A stretch of DNA of 64,000 bases from Saprospiraceae bacterium (lineage in GTDB: Bacteria; Bacteroidota; Bacteroidia; Chitinophagales; Saprospiraceae), in assembly GCA_019638455.1 (NCBI GenBank), contig JAHBTU010000001.1, positions 1,007,501 to 1,071,500 of the forward strand. Reading direction: 5' to 3'. Both the position numbers and the translations under genes were made by a program. The notes beneath the pieces were generated by a model. The model saw only the letters and a list, made by a program, of their open reading frames with translations. It did not search any database and was not told where the DNA came from. Each line of letters starts with the position of its first letter. Positions within the stretch are counted from its first letter, which is position 1. Positions 51,514 through 60,056 of the stretch are shown piece after piece.

Positions 51514-52878
51514 TTATTCTTTGACAAGCTTCCTCAAAGACACCTCGTCGTTCGAGCGTAGCAGCACGATGTAGGTGGCTGCGGGCAAGTTCCCAATATA
51601 AAGCGACGTTAGCCCATCATTCAAGTGGTGTGCCCGCACCACTCTCCCCCATTGGTCTCTAATCTCAAGAATTGCGTTGTGAGGAGTTGCTGTTTGAACA
51701 AAGAGCCACTCTTTCGCAGGATTGGGATAAATGCCAAACACCCCTTCTGCCACTTCATCCGTGTCTATCAGGCATTGTGTTTTAAGTTCTGTGATGTCGG
51801 CGCATCCGGTGGCATTTCCGCTGACTGTGCCGGAGCCGCCGTTGGCGAGATATTCACAGATGCTTTGCACCGCACATTCAGAAAGCAGGCCGGAATTGAG
51901 AATCGTCAAGCCCGAAATAGAGGATGGGCTGATATTGTCCAAGCCTGCCAATGTTGTCAGAGCGCCATTAAGTCTTATGGAGACCACCCCGTTGATGGTG
52001 CTCAAATTGCTTAATCCTGTCAGATTGACCAACTTTGGGTTGTTTTCTATCCACAAGTCGCCGCCAATGCTGTTCAATGCCGAAAATCCATCCAAAGTTT
52101 CAAGATTGTTTTGGGATTGGATTCTAAGATACCCACCTGTTGAAGTGAGTGAGCTAAAAGCGGTCAAATCCGTCAATTCGGGATTTTGGAACAAGAAAAT
52201 ACTGCCACCCACCGTACTCAAGTTTTCCAATCCTTTTACAGAGGCCACATTATTGTCCTGAAGCCTGAACAATCCGCCTATTGTTTCAAGGGCATTCAAC
52301 CCTTCCAAGTCATTCAATGCCTTATTGCCCCTGATGAACAGGTAGCCCCCAACCGTGGTCAGTGCGCTCAAGCCGTTCAAGTTGGAAATGGCATTGTTGG
52401 GCGCAGACTCTATGATAAGGTTTCCGTTTATCATGTCGCAGCCGGGATAAAAAAGCGCAAAGTTGTCAACCTGTCCTTGCGTTTTAAGTTCGACTTTGCC
52501 CGGCGGGCAAGGATAAGCATCGCAGGCTGCCTTCACCTCTGCCACACTGTTGCAACCGGGGGCGTTATTACTAATAGCGGCGGGTTTTCCTGCATCAATA
52601 TAGTCGCAAATATTTTGGACGACGCAGACACTCAGTTGGTTCATATTTTCGAGTGTCAGATGGGTGATGCTGTTGTAGTCAATATTCTCTAACGCTTTGA
52701 GATTGTTAAGCGAAGCATTTCCCCGCAATATAAGCGTGCCTCCCAGATGCTTCAAACTATCCAGCCCTGCAAGATTGACCAACGCGCCGCAGTTTTGGAT
52801 AGTGAGGCCATTGCCAAATGCCTTCAATTTTTCAAAACCCGGTAGATGCGTCAGTGCTTGACTAGTGGAAATAGACAA
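51514..52878 (-). CDS. L-domain repeat protein, C-terminal portion with T9SS sorting domain
   Basis: 454 residues without a signal peptide. It is made of receptor-L-domain-like repeats of about 23-25 residues with the pattern GLxxLxxxGGxLxIxxNxxLxxL (as in GLSALTTVGGYLFIRGNKAL and GFSALNSIGGDLWIENNPKL), broken by Cys-containing blocks (CVVQNICDYIDAGKPAAI), and ends in a T9SS type A sorting domain (IYPNPAKEWLFVQTATPHNA to SLRKLVKE). The TTG start is artificial: in the same frame the protein continues upstream (CHYPELFQPNKLKYLGG) to a TGA at about 52932. It is best read with the next feature as one broken gene. Confidence 0.7.
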   Translation of the reverse strand: MSISTSQALTHLPGFEKLKAFGNGLTIQNCGALVNLAGLDSLKHLGGTLILRGNASLNNLKALENIDYNSITHLTLENMNQLSVCVVQNICDYIDAGKPAAISNNAPGCNSVAEVKAACDAYPCPPGKVELKTQGQVDNFALFYPGCDMINGNLIIESAPNNAISNLNGLSALTTVGGYLFIRGNKALNDLEGLNALETIGGLFRLQDNNVASVKGLENLSTVGGSIFLFQNPELTDLTAFSSLTSTGGYLRIQSQNNLETLDGFSALNSIGGDLWIENNPKLVNLTGLSNLSTINGVVSIRLNGALTTLAGLDNISPSSISGLTILNSGLLSECAVQSICEYLANGGSGTVSGNATGCADITELKTQCLIDTDEVAEGVFGIYPNPAKEWLFVQTATPHNAILEIRDQWGRVVRAHHLNDGLTSLYIGNLPAATYIVLLRSNDEVSLRKLVKE

Positions 52879-52934
52879 TCGCCCTCCCAGATACTTCAGT
52901 TTATTGGGCTGGAAGAGTTCTGGGTAGTGTCAAC

Positions 52935-54665
52935 CTATGAGTGATTTTCGATAAAGATGATTGATTTCATCACTCGATATTTGGCACTACCGAGTTCTGT
53001 TAGCGAGGCGTTGTTCGTGATGCTGATGGTGCCCATGACGGAGTCGAGGCTCGATAAACTATTGCAATTGAGAATTTGTGGGTTGTTTGCAACAACAAGT
53101 TCGCCACCAATGGAAATCAGGGCGCCCAAGCCAGCAAAGTTGGACAATTGAGTGTTTTGGATTATCCTGAGATTGCCAGCAATATGCGTCACGCTGTCAA
53201 AACCTGTGAGAGTGCTCAGTTTCGAGTTTTGCATGATAATGACATTGCCCATCAATCTGGATATGCCTTTTAGCGAGCTTAATTCAGTCAGAGCCGAATT
53301 TCCTTGCAGGGTTATGCCGCCTCCTATTGTTTTTAGGGCTTCTAGTTCTGCCAGCGTTTCGAGATTGGTGCAATTTAATATGGCGAGATTGCCTCCTATC
53401 GAGTCTATGTTGCCCAGTGCGGCGAGGCTCGTTATGTTGGATGATTGAATGGTCAGGTCCCCTTTAATGTTGGAGCAGTTTGGATAGTTGGTGACGAAGT
53501 CGTCCAGTTGACCTTGACTCGAAAATGTGAGGTTGTCCGATATTGGGCAGGGCAGTGCGTCACAGGCATTTTTTATGGTGGTTATCGTGGCACATCCAGA
53601 GCTATTTGAGAAAATGCTGGCAGGTTTGCCCTGCTCTAAATAGTTGCAAATGCTTTCAACCGCGCAAAAATCAAGCGAATATGATTGTTGTATGATTAAG
53701 GAATCAATGGAGGCGGGGTCAATGTTGTTTAGCCCCACCAAACTGGTCAGGCCAAGGTTTTGAGATATTTGCAAAAAGCCACCGATGGATTCGAGCTTGC
53801 TCAACCCTTTCAAGTGCCTGAGCGCGTTATTGTTTGTAATTTGCAAATAGCCTCCAACAGATTCGAGGGATGACAAGCCATTGAATGTAGCCAAATTTGA
53901 GTTGGCGTTGATCAACAAGTGTCCACCGATAAATTTCAAGTTGCTGAGCGCGTTCAGGTGCGTGATGTTCGTATTGCCAGACAGCTCGATGTTTCCGGGG
54001 ATGGAGGTCAAGCCGTTCAGTCCGAATAAACTGTTCAAGGTGTTGTTGTTGTTTATTTGCAAATAGTCTCCGATGCTTTGGAGCGAGCCAAGCGCCTGTA
54101 TGTTTGCCAAAAACTTGTTGTTGGTCAATTGAAGCCCCCCTCCAATGAAAGCAACGCTACCCATTCCATTAAGCGTGCCGATGCTTGCGTTGCTCAATAG
54201 TCGCAAACTGCCTTGAACATGCGTTAAAGCGCCCAAGCCTGTTAGGTTGAGCAGCGCCGGGTTGTTGTCAATATCAAGGTTGCCCCCCACTGATTCGAGG
54301 CTGTCCAAGCCAGTGAAATTTGACAATATTTTATTGTCTCGGATTACCAAGTTGCCTTGCACCGATTTGAGGCGGTGAAGGCCGAATAAACTCGACAACG
54401 CATTGTTTTCCTGAATCCATAAAAAATCGCCGACGGATGTCAGAGCGCTCAACCCTTGCAAATTGGTGATGGAATTGTCTGGTATTGATTGAATCAAGAC
54501 ATGACCCTCTATCGCTGTGCAGCCCGGGTAGTCATAGGAAAAGTTGTCAATTTGCGATTGAGTCGAAAATGTGATGCCACTCGCAAGGCAAGATTGCGCG
54601 ACGATGCGAGCCGACGGGCAGCAGACAACAAAAGATAGGAAAAACAGGAAGGACAGTTTGTGCAT
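52935..54665 (-). CDS. L-domain repeat protein, N-terminal portion with signal peptide
   Basis: 576 residues with a signal peptide (MHKLSFLFFLSFVVCCPSARIVAQ) and the same 23-residue L-domain repeats and Cys blocks (CAVESICNYLEQGKPASI) as the previous feature. It stops with IFIENHS, in the middle of the conserved SLTxLPxL segment that follows each Cys block, and has no sorting domain. The following 35 bases hold the continuation in two other frames (LTLP, then PELFQPNKLKYLGG), so a frameshifted single gene spanning 51514-54665 of about 1,050 residues is the best interpretation. The role is probably adhesion or substrate binding at the surface. Confidence 0.7.
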   Translation of the reverse strand: MHKLSFLFFLSFVVCCPSARIVAQSCLASGITFSTQSQIDNFSYDYPGCTAIEGHVLIQSIPDNSITNLQGLSALTSVGDFLWIQENNALSSLFGLHRLKSVQGNLVIRDNKILSNFTGLDSLESVGGNLDIDNNPALLNLTGLGALTHVQGSLRLLSNASIGTLNGMGSVAFIGGGLQLTNNKFLANIQALGSLQSIGDYLQINNNNTLNSLFGLNGLTSIPGNIELSGNTNITHLNALSNLKFIGGHLLINANSNLATFNGLSSLESVGGYLQITNNNALRHLKGLSKLESIGGFLQISQNLGLTSLVGLNNIDPASIDSLIIQQSYSLDFCAVESICNYLEQGKPASIFSNSSGCATITTIKNACDALPCPISDNLTFSSQGQLDDFVTNYPNCSNIKGDLTIQSSNITSLAALGNIDSIGGNLAILNCTNLETLAELEALKTIGGGITLQGNSALTELSSLKGISRLMGNVIIMQNSKLSTLTGFDSVTHIAGNLRIIQNTQLSNFAGLGALISIGGELVVANNPQILNCNSLSSLDSVMGTISITNNASLTELGSAKYRVMKSIIFIENHS

Positions 54666-54823
54666 GGCTGAATCAAAAAAAGGTGAATGAATAAATTACA
54701 GGCCTGCACAGTAAGAATTGGATTGGTGCACTCGAGGAGCGCACATGGCAAAAATAACAAACTTTCAATTTCCCCCAAAACTTTATTTTTACCACGCAAA
54801 ACACACAACACACAACACACGCC

Positions 54824-57229
54824 ATGCGCCTCCTTTCGTTCTTCTGCCTCCTTACATTCCCATGCTCGATTTTTTCTCAAAAAATGCTGTGTTCTGGCGA
54901 GTGGTGCGCGGCGAGAAAAAACTTGCTCCCCCCGTCTTTGTCATTCGCTGCCGACACGCGCAGCGATTCGCTCGACCTTTTGCACACCGAGATAACGCTC
55001 AACCTGCTCAACGCTCCCCAAATCAGCGCCCAATGCAACATTCAATGGACGCCCCGCGTGGCCGAAATCTCGGAGATTCGCTTGGATTTGCAGGGATTCA
55101 CCATTGACTCAGTGTCCGTGAACGGAAACCCGGCATCTTTCACGAAAACCGCTGACCTGCTGACAATAGATTGCCCAACACCTGTGGCATCGGGCGACAC
55201 GGCCTGGCTGAGCATCGCTTATCACGGCCAACCAGCAGCCGATGCAAGTGGCTGGGGCGGCTTTTACAACCAAAGCGGCTACACCTTCAACCTCGGGGTG
55301 GGCTTTGCCGCCGACCCTCATTCTTTCGGGCGGGCTTGGTTCCCTTGTTTCGACAATTTTGTGGAGCGCAGCACTTTTGAGGTCAGCATCATTTCGCAGG
55401 CCAACAGGCCGGGTTTTTCAAACGGCGTATTGGTCGAGGAAACGCAACAATCGGGACAGGTGCGGCGACGCTGGCGCATCGAGCAGCCTATCCCTTCCTA
55501 CCTCGCCTGCTTTGCCGCCGGACCATACACTACATGGAGGCGGGAATACGATGCCATCCCGGTCGAAATAGCAGCCGCCCCCGCCGATACGGGCAAAGTG
55601 GCCGCCACCTTCAAAAACCTGCCGGACGCGCTCGCCTGCATGAAATACTGGTTTGGCCCCTACCTGTGGCCCAAAATCGGTTATTCGCTTGTGCCATTCA
55701 ACTCGGGCGCGATGGAGCATGCCACCAACGTTGCCATCGGGCGTTCGTTCATTGATGGCTCACTGAACTTTGAATCTTTGTGGGTACATGAACTGTCGCA
55801 TCATTGGTGGGGCGATTTGGCGACTTGCTCCACCGCCGAGGATATGTGGCTCAACGAGGGTTGGGCAGTCTATTCAGAACATCTTTTCGCCGAATGGATG
55901 TACGGCCAAGACAAATACCGCGAAGAGGTGCGAACCAATTTTCTCAACGTACTGGAAAACAGCCACGTCGCGGAAGGGGGCTACCGCGCCGTGTCGGGGG
56001 TGCCTCACGCCTTGACGTATGGCCAACACGTCTACAACAAAGGCCCGGTAGTGGCGCACAACCTTCGCGGTTATCTTGGGGATTCTTTGTTTCGGGAAGG
56101 CGTTCGTTCGGCCTTGGCGCTCACCCAGTTCGCCGATTGGAGCAGTGCCGATTTGCGCGACAAAATGAGCGCCGCCACTGGCCAAGACCTGACGGATTTC
56201 TTTGAAGATTGGGTTTTTAACGGAGGCTTCCCGCACTTTTCGGTGGACTCTTTTCGCATTGAGGTGCCTGTGATTGATACCTATTTTGTCTGCCGTATAT
56301 TTGTGAAACAAAAACTGCGCGGCGCCCCGCATTTCCACCAGAAAGTGCCGCTTGAGTTCACCTTCGTGGATGAAAACTGGCAGCGCCAAACACGAACCGC
56401 CACCGTGAGCGGCGAACATTCGGAAGTGGTCTTTCACTTTCCCCTACCCCATCCCGTGCCGAAGTTTGTCTGGATAAATACCGAACAAAAACTACTCTTC
56501 GCTCGCGCCGAGAAGGAATTGGTGGTGAAAACGGGCGGCAGCAAAAATTTTTCCCCCGCAAAAATGAATATGAACATCAGCGCCTTGCCCGATTCGGCGC
56601 TCATTCGGGTGGAACACCACTATGCCTTGCCCGACACCGGCGGCCTCTCGAATCCCAACAATTATGTGCTCAGCAACCGCTATTGGAGTATCGAAGCGGA
56701 CTTGCCGCAAGGGTTTGTGGGGAGCGCCAGCGTTTTTTACGACGGCAGAGGCCAGCTCGACCAGCTGGACACCGAACTCTTCGCCCAAACAAGCCCCAGC
56801 GAGGACAGCATCTTGCTCTTGTTTCGTCCAATGGTTGGGCTGCCATGGACAGAGTACCCCACTTACCTGCTCAACAAAATAAATTCTTCTACCGACAAAT
56901 ATGGGTTCATCAGGATTGACAATGTGCAACCCGGACAGTACACCATCGGAAAAGGCGTTTCCACCGTAGCCACCAAAACTCCCACCCAGAGTTCCGTCCA
57001 GTTGAAGGCGCTCCCCAATCCGGCCAGCAACACAATAAGGTTAAAAGCATCAGTATCTTTTGATAAGGTTTTGGTTTTCAACGAAAAAGGCCAGACCATG
57101 CGGGAAACGAGCATGCCCCCGACAAATGAAGCCGAACTCATGGTGACAGGTTATCCGGCAGGGCGATATTGGTTCGTTGTGTTCACCAAGCGGGGCGCTG
57201 TGTCTTGTTCGGCAGTGATTGTTCCTTGA
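54824..57229 (+). CDS. M1 family aminopeptidase with T9SS sorting domain
   Basis: 801 residues with a signal peptide. The N-terminal beta domain contains the substrate-recognition motif (GAMEH at 295-299, with His where GAMEN is usual), followed by the zinc motif HELSHHWWGD (His322, His326) and the distal ligand Glu345 (WLNEGWAVYSE). A proline/aromatic region and an Ig-like domain follow, and the last 75 residues (LKALPNPASNTIRLKA to AVSCSAVIVP) are a T9SS type A sorting domain. A surface or secreted zinc aminopeptidase that would supply peptides or amino acids. Divergent from the L-domain gene. Confidence 0.92.
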   Translation: MRLLSFFCLLTFPCSIFSQKMLCSGEWCAARKNLLPPSLSFAADTRSDSLDLLHTEITLNLLNAPQISAQCNIQWTPRVAEISEIRLDLQGFTIDSVSVNGNPASFTKTADLLTIDCPTPVASGDTAWLSIAYHGQPAADASGWGGFYNQSGYTFNLGVGFAADPHSFGRAWFPCFDNFVERSTFEVSIISQANRPGFSNGVLVEETQQSGQVRRRWRIEQPIPSYLACFAAGPYTTWRREYDAIPVEIAAAPADTGKVAATFKNLPDALACMKYWFGPYLWPKIGYSLVPFNSGAMEHATNVAIGRSFIDGSLNFESLWVHELSHHWWGDLATCSTAEDMWLNEGWAVYSEHLFAEWMYGQDKYREEVRTNFLNVLENSHVAEGGYRAVSGVPHALTYGQHVYNKGPVVAHNLRGYLGDSLFREGVRSALALTQFADWSSADLRDKMSAATGQDLTDFFEDWVFNGGFPHFSVDSFRIEVPVIDTYFVCRIFVKQKLRGAPHFHQKVPLEFTFVDENWQRQTRTATVSGEHSEVVFHFPLPHPVPKFVWINTEQKLLFARAEKELVVKTGGSKNFSPAKMNMNISALPDSALIRVEHHYALPDTGGLSNPNNYVLSNRYWSIEADLPQGFVGSASVFYDGRGQLDQLDTELFAQTSPSEDSILLLFRPMVGLPWTEYPTYLLNKINSSTDKYGFIRIDNVQPGQYTIGKGVSTVATKTPTQSSVQLKALPNPASNTIRLKASVSFDKVLVFNEKGQTMRETSMPPTNEAELMVTGYPAGRYWFVVFTKRGAVSCSAVIVP

Positions 57230-57342
57230 AAAACCGAGAGCGGAAACCCTGGCTGAGTATCCGGTGGTGTTTTGGAATGGTACGGCCTTTGCAATCTCAA
57301 AAATACGGCAGGCAAAAAATGATGTAAAAAGCGGTTACGTCG

Positions 57343-57350
57343 TAGTTTTG
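57343..57350 (+). promoter_or_regulatory. -7 element of the glucosaminidase gene
   Basis: TAGTTTTG exact match, 44 bases before ATG 57395. Confidence 0.5.
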
Positions 57351-57394
57351 TCTCGTCTAATCCCTCGTTTACGTAATCAAATGCACTGCTAATT

Positions 57395-58036
57395 ATGAAT
57401 CTTCTCACCCACACCCGAATGGCGCTCACTTTGAGCGCAGCAATGTTCGCTTTTGTTGCGACATCCCACGCCCAAGACCCCACCCCTCGCACCAGCGTGC
57501 TGCATGCCAAGAAAGAGGCCTCATCCGGCCTCGATTCGGTTATGGTACGTTCCATCGCCCAAATGATTTCCGACTCCTTCGGTGCCGCTGTGCCGCTCAT
57601 CGAAGAATTCATCTATGAAGCCAAACAATTGGAAAAGGACGAAAAAGTGCCTGCCACAGCCTTCATCGGCATTGCCATCCTCGAATCCACTGGCTTCACC
57701 AGCTACCTTTATCAAAATGCCAAAAACCCCTTCGGGATGCGGGCCACCTCCATCTGGAAAGGCCCAACTTTCATCATGTTTCACGAAGGCAGGGACTCTA
57801 AGTTCCGCAAATATGACACGCCCCGCGATGCCGTGCGCGACTTCGCCGTTTTTCTCAATAGCCGAAAGTGGTTCCGAGATGCCTTTGAGTGCGAAGTGCT
57901 CGATGTCGAGTGTTTCATCAAAGGCTTGAGTCCCAACTGGAAAAAGAAAGAGCCTGGGTATGCCAGCGACCCGGAGTGGCCGAACAAGGTGCGGCGCGTG
58001 ATTCGTACCTATAAGTTGGAGCAGCTGAAAAACTGA
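57395..58036 (+). CDS. Glucosaminidase domain protein (FlgJ-like muramidase family)
   Basis: 213 residues with a signal peptide cleaved near residue 26. The domain (about 65-210) reads VPATAFIGIAILESTGFTSY, NAKNPFGMRA, KYDTPRDAVRDFAVFLNSRKW and SDPEWPNKVRRVIRTYKL, with the catalytic glutamate in ILESTGF. This is the mannosyl-glycoprotein endo-beta-N-acetylglucosaminidase/GH73 family, which cuts peptidoglycan between sugars. Periplasmic; role probably in wall growth or daughter-cell separation. No dedicated wall-binding module is present. Confidence 0.9.
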   Translation: MNLLTHTRMALTLSAAMFAFVATSHAQDPTPRTSVLHAKKEASSGLDSVMVRSIAQMISDSFGAAVPLIEEFIYEAKQLEKDEKVPATAFIGIAILESTGFTSYLYQNAKNPFGMRATSIWKGPTFIMFHEGRDSKFRKYDTPRDAVRDFAVFLNSRKWFRDAFECEVLDVECFIKGLSPNWKKKEPGYASDPEWPNKVRRVIRTYKLEQLKN

Positions 58037-58072
58037 TGTGCCCGCCGAAAGAAGTGGGGGGGCACATTTTCC

Positions 58073-58846
58073 TCACCAAGACTGATTCCAAAACGGGGGA
58101 ATGATGCGGTCGTCCTGTTCCTGTTGTCTTCGTGCAGCCTCTTCCTCTGCGGCGCGTTCTCTTTTTGTCTTGTCAAAAACATCGCGAGGCAAAAAGTATT
58201 GGCGCTCCACGTTTCTTTCGTCGGCAAAAGGGTCATGTCGCGTCGCCTCATCGTCTTCGAGCTCTTCCTTGTACCAAAAAGAGGCGAGGATGCCCGCCAA
58301 ACTCCCTAGCAAGTGGCTCTCCCATGAGATACCTTCTTGGTCGGGCAAAATACCCATGAACATACCGCTGTAAAGCAACATCACCACCGCCGCCAGAATG
58401 ATGGAGCGCAGACTGCGCCGAAAAATGCCATTCCAAAAAATGAACGCGACCAATCCATACACCACCCCACTAGCCCCTATATGCGAGACCGGACGAGCAA
58501 AAACCCAAACTGCCAATCCCGTGAGCAAGTAAATCATCCAAAATGCGCGAATCGCCACTTTTCGATAAAAGTAGAGCGAAATACCCGTCAGCACAAAAAG
58601 CGGGAAAGAATTGGAGATGAGATGCCCCCAACTACCATGCACCAAAGGCCCCGTGAGTATGCCGCGCAACCCCCACAAACGCCGAGACATGATGCCATAT
58701 TCGCCGGGGTCGAACCCCACTGCCACTTGATAAAAATGCACAAGCCAGAGCACCGCAATAGCAAATAGCGGGAAGCGCATGCTTTCGTAAAAATGCCTGC
58801 GGGTGAGTTCGAGGCTATCGGATTCGCTTTCGAGGATGGATTTCAC
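58073..58846 (-). CDS. Rhomboid family intramembrane serine protease
   Basis: 257 residues with about seven membrane helices. GPLVHGSWGHLISNS is the L1 region, HIGASGVVYG carries the catalytic Ser126, and WESHLLGSLAGILA the catalytic His178. The C-terminal 65 residues are cytoplasmic, charged and rich in Glu and Arg. Rhomboids cut membrane-spanning segments of protein substrates. Neighbouring genes suggest no obvious substrate; the adjacent DUF5683 gene on the same strand may be co-transcribed from upstream. Confidence 0.92.
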   Translation of the reverse strand: MKSILESESDSLELTRRHFYESMRFPLFAIAVLWLVHFYQVAVGFDPGEYGIMSRRLWGLRGILTGPLVHGSWGHLISNSFPLFVLTGISLYFYRKVAIRAFWMIYLLTGLAVWVFARPVSHIGASGVVYGLVAFIFWNGIFRRSLRSIILAAVVMLLYSGMFMGILPDQEGISWESHLLGSLAGILASFWYKEELEDDEATRHDPFADERNVERQYFLPRDVFDKTKRERAAEEEAARRQQEQDDRIIPPFWNQSW

Positions 58847-58855
58847 GCCTTAACA

Positions 58856-59545
58856 CTATGGGCTTGAAAAAGAAAGTTGGTGTGTGGGTGGTTTTTGCGG
58901 GAGGCTTCTGCCGAACTGTAAACTCACGCCCGCGCCAAAAGTTGCGCCCAATCCATAAGTTGTTTCCATTTTTGGCCGAAAACGCAAGCTCAGGTTTTCG
59001 CTCACATCAAAACTGTGCAGGTGCGCGTCCACGTAAGCATCGGTCACCTGCATCAAATACGCCACCCCCAGAAGAATGGAGTTGATTTCCACATAGCGTC
59101 GCCATTGGTCGCGGTAGTTTCTCAAACTATTGGCATCCAGACGATTGTAGGGCGGTTCGGTGGGATTGGTATCGGGGTCATCGTCTACCAGCCATTTGTA
59201 GTTGTCGCGCAACGCCCGATGTTGCCTGATGTTGTCAATCTCGAAATACAGCACGGTTCCCAAGCCGACATACACGATGGGAACCTTCCACCATTTCTTG
59301 TTGTAAACCTGACCCGCGCCCGGCAACACGAATGCCAGCAGCGCCGCTCGCCTGGGATTGGGATAATCCTTAGACCAAAAGCGTTTTACAAATCGCTGTT
59401 TGGAAGCGGGGGCCATGCTGTCAAGTTGCACCACCATAATAGAGTCAGGAAAAACCAGCAAACTACTATCCGGTTCTTGTGCTTTTGCAAAAGAAACTGA
59501 CAGCACCAGCATTAAGGCAAATGCAAATTGCTTATGAGACCTCAT
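58856..59545 (-). CDS. DUF5683 domain-containing protein
   Basis: 229 residues with a signal peptide (MRSHKQFAFALMLVLSVSFA, then KAQ). NPRRAALLAFVLPGAGQVYNKKWWKVPIVYVGLGTVLYF is the recurring first half of the DUF5683 family, common in Bacteroidota, with an inner-membrane or outer-membrane location undecided. The last part has a beta-strand pattern (LSLRFRPKMETTYGLGATFGAG). Function unknown. The start is the ATG preceded by TACTTTTG and four bases, so the transcript is probably leaderless. Confidence 0.82.
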   Translation of the reverse strand: MRSHKQFAFALMLVLSVSFAKAQEPDSSLLVFPDSIMVVQLDSMAPASKQRFVKRFWSKDYPNPRRAALLAFVLPGAGQVYNKKWWKVPIVYVGLGTVLYFEIDNIRQHRALRDNYKWLVDDDPDTNPTEPPYNRLDANSLRNYRDQWRRYVEINSILLGVAYLMQVTDAYVDAHLHSFDVSENLSLRFRPKMETTYGLGATFGAGVSLQFGRSLPQKPPTHQLSFSSP

Positions 59546-59549
59546 CGGG

Positions 59550-59557
59550 CAAAAGTA
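59550..59557 (-). promoter_or_regulatory. -7 element four bases before the DUF5683 gene
   Basis: Minus-strand TACTTTTG (exact TAnnTTTG), then CCCG, then ATG. Confidence 0.5.
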
Positions 59558-59603
59558 ACGCCGGACGAGGGAAAAACGTTGCTCGATTGGTACAAGTTGA
59601 TGT

Positions 59604-60056
59604 TTATTGCAAAAGTATCGGCTTGGAGGCAATCCGCTTTCCCTGCCTGTTTACCAGCGACACAAAATAAATCCCTTCCGGCAAACCGCCCAAGTCGGCT
59701 TGATTCTCTGCTGCCGTTTGTTCCAACACCAACACTCCCAGTTGGTTGTAGACCCGCACCGCCACCGGCTCACCCGCCGGACTACCGCTCCACTGCACCA
59801 TGCCCGTCGTGGGGTTGGGCCACAGCCTCACGTCTCCCCCTCCAAAGGAGGGGGCCGGGGGGAGGCTTGTTGTCTGCTCCACCCACACCGTTTTGCACTT
59901 CGTATCGCTGCCGTATTGGTTGCTCACGGTGAGGCACACCTCGTAGGGGCCTGCTGCGGGATAGAGGTATGCGCGGGGTGCTTTTCGGTGCTGTGGTTGG
60001 CCGGGCCGCTGCCGGGGTCGCCGAAGTCCCACCACCAGTCGGTAGGCTCGTACCAC
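59604..60056 (-). CDS. C-terminal part of a frameshifted T9SS protein (PKD end and sorting domain)
   Basis: About 150 codons. From about residue 30 the frame reads LYPAAGPYEVCLTVSNQYGSD, the second half of a PKD domain, and ends in a T9SS type A sorting domain (RLWPNPTTGMVQWSGSPAGE to GKRIASKPILLQ). The first 30 codons overlap the next feature in another frame and are not coding. The junction is near 59966, where HPAH and the following codons of one frame give way to YPAAGPYEV of the other. Probably one gene with the next feature. Confidence 0.7.
   Translation of the reverse strand: MVRAYRLVVGLRRPRQRPGQPQHRKAPRAYLYPAAGPYEVCLTVSNQYGSDTKCKTVWVEQTTSLPPAPSFGGGDVRLWPNPTTGMVQWSGSPAGEPVAVRVYNQLGVLVLEQTAAENQADLGGLPEGIYFVSLVNRQGKRIASKPILLQ

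Noticed and set aside
54795..54823. ACACAACACACAACACAC run before the M1 gene
   Set aside because: Too short and imperfect to call a functional microsatellite.
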